Below, piece by piece: positions 8,134 through 11,844 of a DNA stretch of 11,844 nucleotides. The stretch is from Goniomonas avonlea (lineage: Eukaryota > Cryptophyceae > Goniomonadida > Goniomonadaceae): positions 1 to 11,844 of the forward strand of contig QUTJ01031452.1 of NCBI GenBank assembly GCA_003573635.1, written 5' to 3'. Below the pieces are notes generated by a model. The model worked only from the letters and a program-made list of their open reading frames with translations. It did not search any database and was not told where the DNA came from. The stretch's first letter is position 1. Each line of letters begins with the position of its first letter. A program made the position numbers and the translations under genes.

Positions 8134-8186
8134 TGTCAGTCAACGACAAAAGTCAGCCCCGGGCTGACATTTGTCGTTGACTGACA
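8134..8186. promoter_or_regulatory. 53-bp near-perfect palindrome between divergent genes
   Basis: Arms 8134-8159 and 8161-8186 (26 bp each) pair with a single mismatch (8151 against 8169) around one central C at 8160. The left arm begins TGTCAGTCAACGACAAA and ends GTCAGCCC. It lies between the ATGs of the minus gene (8122) and the plus gene (8219). A dimeric regulator site, a bidirectional-promoter element or a cruciform/processing site is possible. A bacterial-type terminator is unlikely here. Confidence 0.85.
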
Positions 8187-8218
8187 TTATCCCTCGGTGG
8201 CCGACCATTTTTGAAGAA

Positions 8219-9669
8219 ATGCCCCGAGGAGTCCGCGCCGGCAAGGAGAAAAAGAACAACACGCCCCGGCCGGGGCCCACCGTGTCGCGAGCTTCCGGGC
8301 CTGACGTGGATGCTGCTGTTCGGCACTTCCTGAGGTTCATAGAGCACCTTGACAGAGCCCATGCCACGCGAGCTCGGGGTGGCCTGGTCAAAGATCCAGA
8401 GTGGCCGGCGATGGAACACTTTGTGTACTGGAATTCAGACCGCACCAAAGACGTTCCAACAGCGTATTTGGCTGCTTGCGCTGCTGAAACACCGGATAAC
8501 ATAGACCCCGTTGGCGCCCTGCAACAGTGCGCTCTGTTCAGGATGCTGGGAACGCCCGAGGGGTTGCTGGCGTATCACCACACCAAACATGGTATGGCCC
8601 CGTGTGTGGTCCTTGTTTCGCCCTGTGTGTGCATGGTCCAGTCCTTTAAACTTACACACAAACTGCAGGTTCGTGGCCCAAGGCACCTTGGCTTCCGCCG
8701 GTACCCGAGATTCAGGAGTGCCTGGATGCACTTCCGCGGATTGCAGACAATGGCATACCGGTGTGGACCTCTCAGTACCAGGTGCCTGGGTTTGTGAAAC
8801 TGCGGGAGTTCATGGCAGCCTTGCCAACCATCCCTTATCCAAAAGAGGGCCGCCTGTCGACGTCGCAGCTTGAATCTTTGCTCCGCGAGCACGTACCCGG
8901 ATTCGGACCGTTTTACGCATCTCAGGTGGCTGCTGATCACAGCCTGTTCTTTCCTAGCGCCACAGAGTCCACTGAGCTTGGCGGCGGTGCGCGCAGGGGG
9001 CTACAGCTGTTGTTCCCAGAGCACAAGACAGCGGCCGCGCGGAGCGCTGCGATGGCCGCCATCTTGTCCGCGAGCTGCGACCTGACCTGGGCAAGGGTGG
9101 AGCATGCGCTGTGCGAGTTTGGCCGTTACACAGATGACTCCGAGTATCTTGTCAAGGGCAGAGTGGTCAACACGAAGCGGAGTCGCATGATGTCGTGCGG
9201 CGTGCAGCGAGAGTACATGCACACGCATCCCCTGCGCGACATATGCCGCTGGGACGGACGCAGGTTAAGGCCTGGACGTGTTTGCAGAGACTGTGGGGGC
9301 CGTTACGACGACGCCTGCAAAGGCTGTGCCGAGCCAGATTCCGAGTCAGTGCAATTCGTACGAATCGAGCAAGCCCGCGCGCGAACTTCCCCGAAGAAAC
9401 CTACGAAAGTGGTGCAGCGCGCTGCCGCCGCCAACGGCAACTGGAGACCTGCCAGTGGGACGAGTACGACAGTGAAGGCCGACGACGACAGCGAAGGCTT
9501 TGACGTGTCAGATTCCGATTCAGTGGTATTCTTACGAATCGAGCGAGCATGTGCCTCGGCACCGCCAAAGAATCGGCAGGTCGCAGCCGCCAGTGGCAAC
9601 AACAACAACAACGACAGCGACGACGACGAGGTCCCCTTGGATCAAGTCCTGTCGTCGTTGCGCCGTTGA
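8219..9669 (+). CDS. 5-hmdU DNA kinase helical / alpha-glutamyl-putrescinyl-thymine pyrophosphorylase family protein
   Basis: ATG 8219; one 44-nt intron at 8625-8668 (GTGTGT donor, CTGCAG acceptor, phase 1); stop 9667-9669; 468 aa. Family signatures in order: residues 36-80 (FLRFIEHLDRAHATRARGG, then W62, F68, N72, R75 and D78), ALFRMLGTPE, then PGFGPFYASQ (212-221), GGGARRGL (240-247) and VEHALCEFGRY (279-289). The last three match the G-x-G-x-F, GPGARRGL and LCEFDKY blocks of the 5-hmdU DNA kinase helical domain (formerly alpha-glutamyl/putrescinyl thymine pyrophosphorylase). A zinc ribbon follows (C341, C344, C352, C355), then two copies of a DSxSVxFxRIE motif (359-369, 417-427) and an acidic tail. 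In phages the family acts on 5-hydroxymethyluracil in DNA. The eukaryotic role is not established. Gene 4 supplies a possible base oxidase. Confidence 0.78.
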
Positions 9670-10008
9670 CGTGTTTTGTCGCTGTTGATTTGGTTCCTAC
9701 CGATATGAAAATCTGTTGCTCGCCTCGCAAAAGTGATGCGCTCACAACTGCTCCATGCATGCATCACACTAAGATTGAACAAAGTCAATCACACTAAGAT
9801 TGAACTACAGTGCATGCATGGAATGACCTTTATTGCACTCCAATCAACGCGGCTCGCGAACAAGCGGGCTTCCATGCAAAACATGCACTTTGGTTAAGTC
9901 GGCCGCCGAGCGGCAGTTGCGGCGATAGCGCACCTTATCTGAGCATGTTTCCAAATGGACCATGTTGGTCGCAATCCAACCGCCGGCGTCTATCGACAAC
10001 ATCCGACT
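9670..10008. other. Intergenic region with direct repeats
   Basis: It holds an 18-bp perfect direct repeat (9763-9780 and 9788-9805), a TGCATGCATGGAA element (9811-9823) shared with 3197-3209, and an AATAAA on the minus strand (9829-9834) with no gene to serve. The 5' end of gene 8 presumably lies in 9850-10008; an in-frame ATG at 9955 is an alternative start for it. No RNA gene is seen. Confidence 0.5.
9763..9805. repeat. 18-bp direct repeat, period 25
   Basis: ATCACACTAAGATTGAAC occurs twice without mismatch, separated by 7 bp (AAAGTCA). It lies in the 3' flank of gene 7, about 95 bp after its stop. Confidence 0.9.
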
Positions 10009-11663
10009 ATGACTAATTCCGATATCAGTGGTGACAATCGCCTATATCGGGCTCCGGCAACCAACTTCGGCGGACGCGGTTTGGGGGCGGCAATTGGCTT
10101 CCCGGAAACGGCAAGGAAGCAGCCGCTGACCTTGACACCGATAGACAAGGCGGCCATCGCCCACTTCTTTCAGCGGCTGCCTCCTGGATGGACCAACCAG
10201 GCCCCCTGTGCCCGGCCCGTCGCAGCTCTAGTGACCCAGTGGCCGGCGCTCAGGGGTCTCCAGTACTGACAGGGACATCCCCAGCAAGCGTCGGATCGGA
10301 TGGTGGTAACTCTGTGTCGACCCCGGCTCCGAAACGCATCAGGCGCAGGCGGGGTGAGAACCCGCTGCTACCAAGCGGCGGCGCCTCTGCTCACGCAGCT
10401 TCTTTGTGGCCGGGAGGCAACACTAAGGTTGTTCCAGACCAGTTGCAACGGTGCGCGCTGTGTCCAGCATTGTTGCCAGTGCTAATGCAGTTCGCAGGTT
10501 TCTGTTGGACCTGGATGTTCAGAAACAGCGCGCTCTGGTGGGGTTTCTTGCAAACCGGACTCATGCCGGTGCCCGGGTTGAGGCTGAAGTCTTTAAGGCG
10601 GGAGCCCAACATGGCGCACGGGAGGCCTGCTCGTTCTTTCTTTCCCGCCTGTCCGAGGAGGCAATGAGCGCGGTGATCGCCCGTGCTGGTTGTCAGGGTG
10701 GTGACTACCTCCGCTCCGCCATGACTAAGGAAGAGGCCGGCAGCATGCGGGAGGGCGGTCGTAGGAGACAAGCTCGAATCGTTGATGGTACAGACGGGGA
10801 AGAGCTGTGCGTTGTGGGTAAAACCGGGACCGCGCGCAGCCATTTGGCGCAGGAGCGAGCTGCAGTGTTCGCAGACCGAGTGCTGTACACCCTGTTCCCC
10901 AGGTGGGCATGCATTATATCTCTGCTGTTCCAGATCTCACCTATGTTGCATCACAGGGAGCGGCCTCCCGATATCGCTGGTCTGGCTCAGGTCCGGGAGG
11001 GGACGGGCGCTGTACATATCAATTCTCTTCAAAGTGCACTTACGGCCTGTGTGCACAGTGCTGTTGTGTCCTGGAAGAGGCGAAGCTGAGCCCCTGCGCA
11101 AATGTGAAACATCAACACACACAGCCTTGGGATCCATTGTCGCGAGACGGGGGCTATGCAATGTCCCTGCACCGCTACCTCGCTAAAGACGCCCTCCCAA
11201 AGGCGAAGGACGACGGTGTGCTGGACCTGTCCCTCACAGGGCAGGTGTTCCTGGATGGCGTTTGCTGGGACGACCACGGTGCCGGGGTAACTCTGGCCCG
11301 AGGATGGGTGCGGCAGCCGCTCACAGGGCCACGCCTTCTGTTGTGTGATGTTCGAGAGGCAGAACGAAGATTCGGTGTGCATGCGTGCCCTTAGACTGAG
11401 GTTACACCTCGCGCTGACACAGTGCAGGTGCTACGATATTGGACGTGCCTGAAAAGTTTAATATGCGGACGCTCGTGAAGTACCAACTCCCATTTGTGAT
11501 GGACGTCATCAGGTTGTTGTTGCTGGGTATCGAGCTGACAAACGAGTTGACTCTCAGGGTTGTGCANCGGATCAAGCTGGCCGACGAACAGGGGCACGAA
11601 CTGGACCTGGGACTGTCAATTTCTGGCAGTGCCATCCACCGTTGTACCCTAGGAACCACATAG
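10009..11663 (+). CDS. Spliced gene of unknown function with cysteine cluster
   Basis: Model: ATG 10009 (or 9955 in frame); introns about 10208-10263 (boundaries ambiguous), 10451-10497 (47 nt, GTGCGC donor, GCTAAT branch), about 10807-10865 (GTGCGT donor) and 11375-11427 (53 nt, GCTGAC branch); TAG 11661-11663. Phases agree and give about 479 aa. Residues 80-125 are basic and Ser/Pro-rich (PAPKRIRRRRGE, a nuclear signal). Residues 130-230 are helical (RFLLDLDVQKQRALVGFL, REACSFFLSRLSEEAMSAVI). Residues 281-309 carry C-x7-C-x4-C-x2-C-C-C-x9-C, possibly zinc-binding. The C-terminus is hydrophobic/helical (QLPFVMDVIRLLLLGIEL). Base 11567 is N. No catalytic motif or family is recognised. The same intron style as genes 2, 4 and 7 suggests the same genome and a coherent locus. 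Confidence 0.5.
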
Positions 11664-11823
11664 ATTTGTGACACATGTCATTTATTCTTGTCACTTTTCT
11701 TACCAGAATAATTCACGCTGAAATATGCCTAGATTTGCTGGTAAACTTTTTTTACCACAATTAAATCGTGTCGAATTCAGTCATTTTGAGTGAGTTATGA
11801 ATTAAATATATAGTGTCACAAAT
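11664..11823. repeat. AT-rich segment bounded by an 11-bp inverted repeat
   Basis: ATTTGTGACAC (11664-11674) and its exact reverse complement GTGTCACAAAT (11813-11823) flank about 140 AT-rich bases starting right at the gene 8 stop. Inside is a 7-bp hairpin, TGGTAAA-CTTTT-TTTACCA (11739-11757). A further direct copy, TGTCACAATTTG, ends the window (11833-11844). This could be a small MITE-like element, part of a larger element's end, or a 3' UTR structure. Confidence 0.6.
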
Positions 11824-11844
11824 TTGAATTATTGTCACAATTTG

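Noticed and set aside
8134-8186. Rho-independent terminator
   Set aside because: There is no T-run after the stem, it lies between divergent starts, and the context is eukaryotic.
8575-8940. Minus-strand ORF overlapping gene 7
   Set aside because: It is antisense to conserved-motif exons of the 5-hmdU kinase-like gene and spans its intron. No domain is seen.
1-11844. tRNA, rRNA or riboswitch
   Set aside because: No cloverleaf with the conserved T-loop GTTCRANNC box, no rRNA core segment and no bacterial leader structure was found by reading either strand.

Overview
The window looks like nuclear eukaryotic DNA, or a DNA element resident in a eukaryotic nucleus. It is not bacterial. Most real genes appear only after very short GT-AG introns are removed. 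I count about 20 candidates, most of them 40-59 nt, often with GTGCGT, GTGAGT, GTAAGA or GTACGT donors and a CTGAC/CTGAAC/CTCAC-like branch site 15-20 nt before the acceptor. AATAAA poly(A) signals occur. Tiny introns with GC-rich exons fit a fungus (basidiomycete-like), an alga or another protist. The sequence does not settle the lineage, and two N bases (388, 11567) point to a draft assembly.

Layout: (1) 1-1182, plus, the 3' part of a charged ORF with a half PHD-like finger, entering from the left. (2) about 1403-3129, plus, a spliced unknown gene with a basic linker, a C-terminal beta-rich domain and an acidic tail. (3) 3735-3241, minus, a small basic protein convergent with gene 2. (4) 6906-3867, minus, the centrepiece: a ten-exon gene model (859 aa, all exon phases consistent) fusing a 2-oxoglutarate/Fe(II) dioxygenase, an SRA (YDG) modified-base reader and an amino-type DNA methyltransferase. 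(5) 6913-7526, a 47-48 bp minisatellite followed by degenerate TGGAGTGCAA repeats. (6) 8122-7527, minus, an unknown helical protein. (7) 8219-9669, plus, a protein of the 5-hmdU DNA kinase helical / alpha-glutamyl-putrescinyl-thymine pyrophosphorylase family. It is divergent from gene 6 across a 53-bp near-perfect palindrome. (8) about 10009-11663, plus, a spliced unknown gene with a cysteine cluster. (9) 11664-11844, AT-rich DNA bounded by an 11-bp inverted repeat.

Functional reading: genes 4 and 7 together bring an oxidase for a base methyl group, a modified-base reader, a DNA methyltransferase and a member of the family that acts on 5-hydroxymethyluracil DNA in phages. This suggests a eukaryotic DNA-hypermodification locus. 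The domain calls rest on visible motifs. The coupling into one pathway, and the idea that the locus belongs to a mobile or viral element, are inference. Genes 2 and 7 share an acidic C-terminal tail and similar 3' flanks, so they look related by duplication and may belong to the same system.
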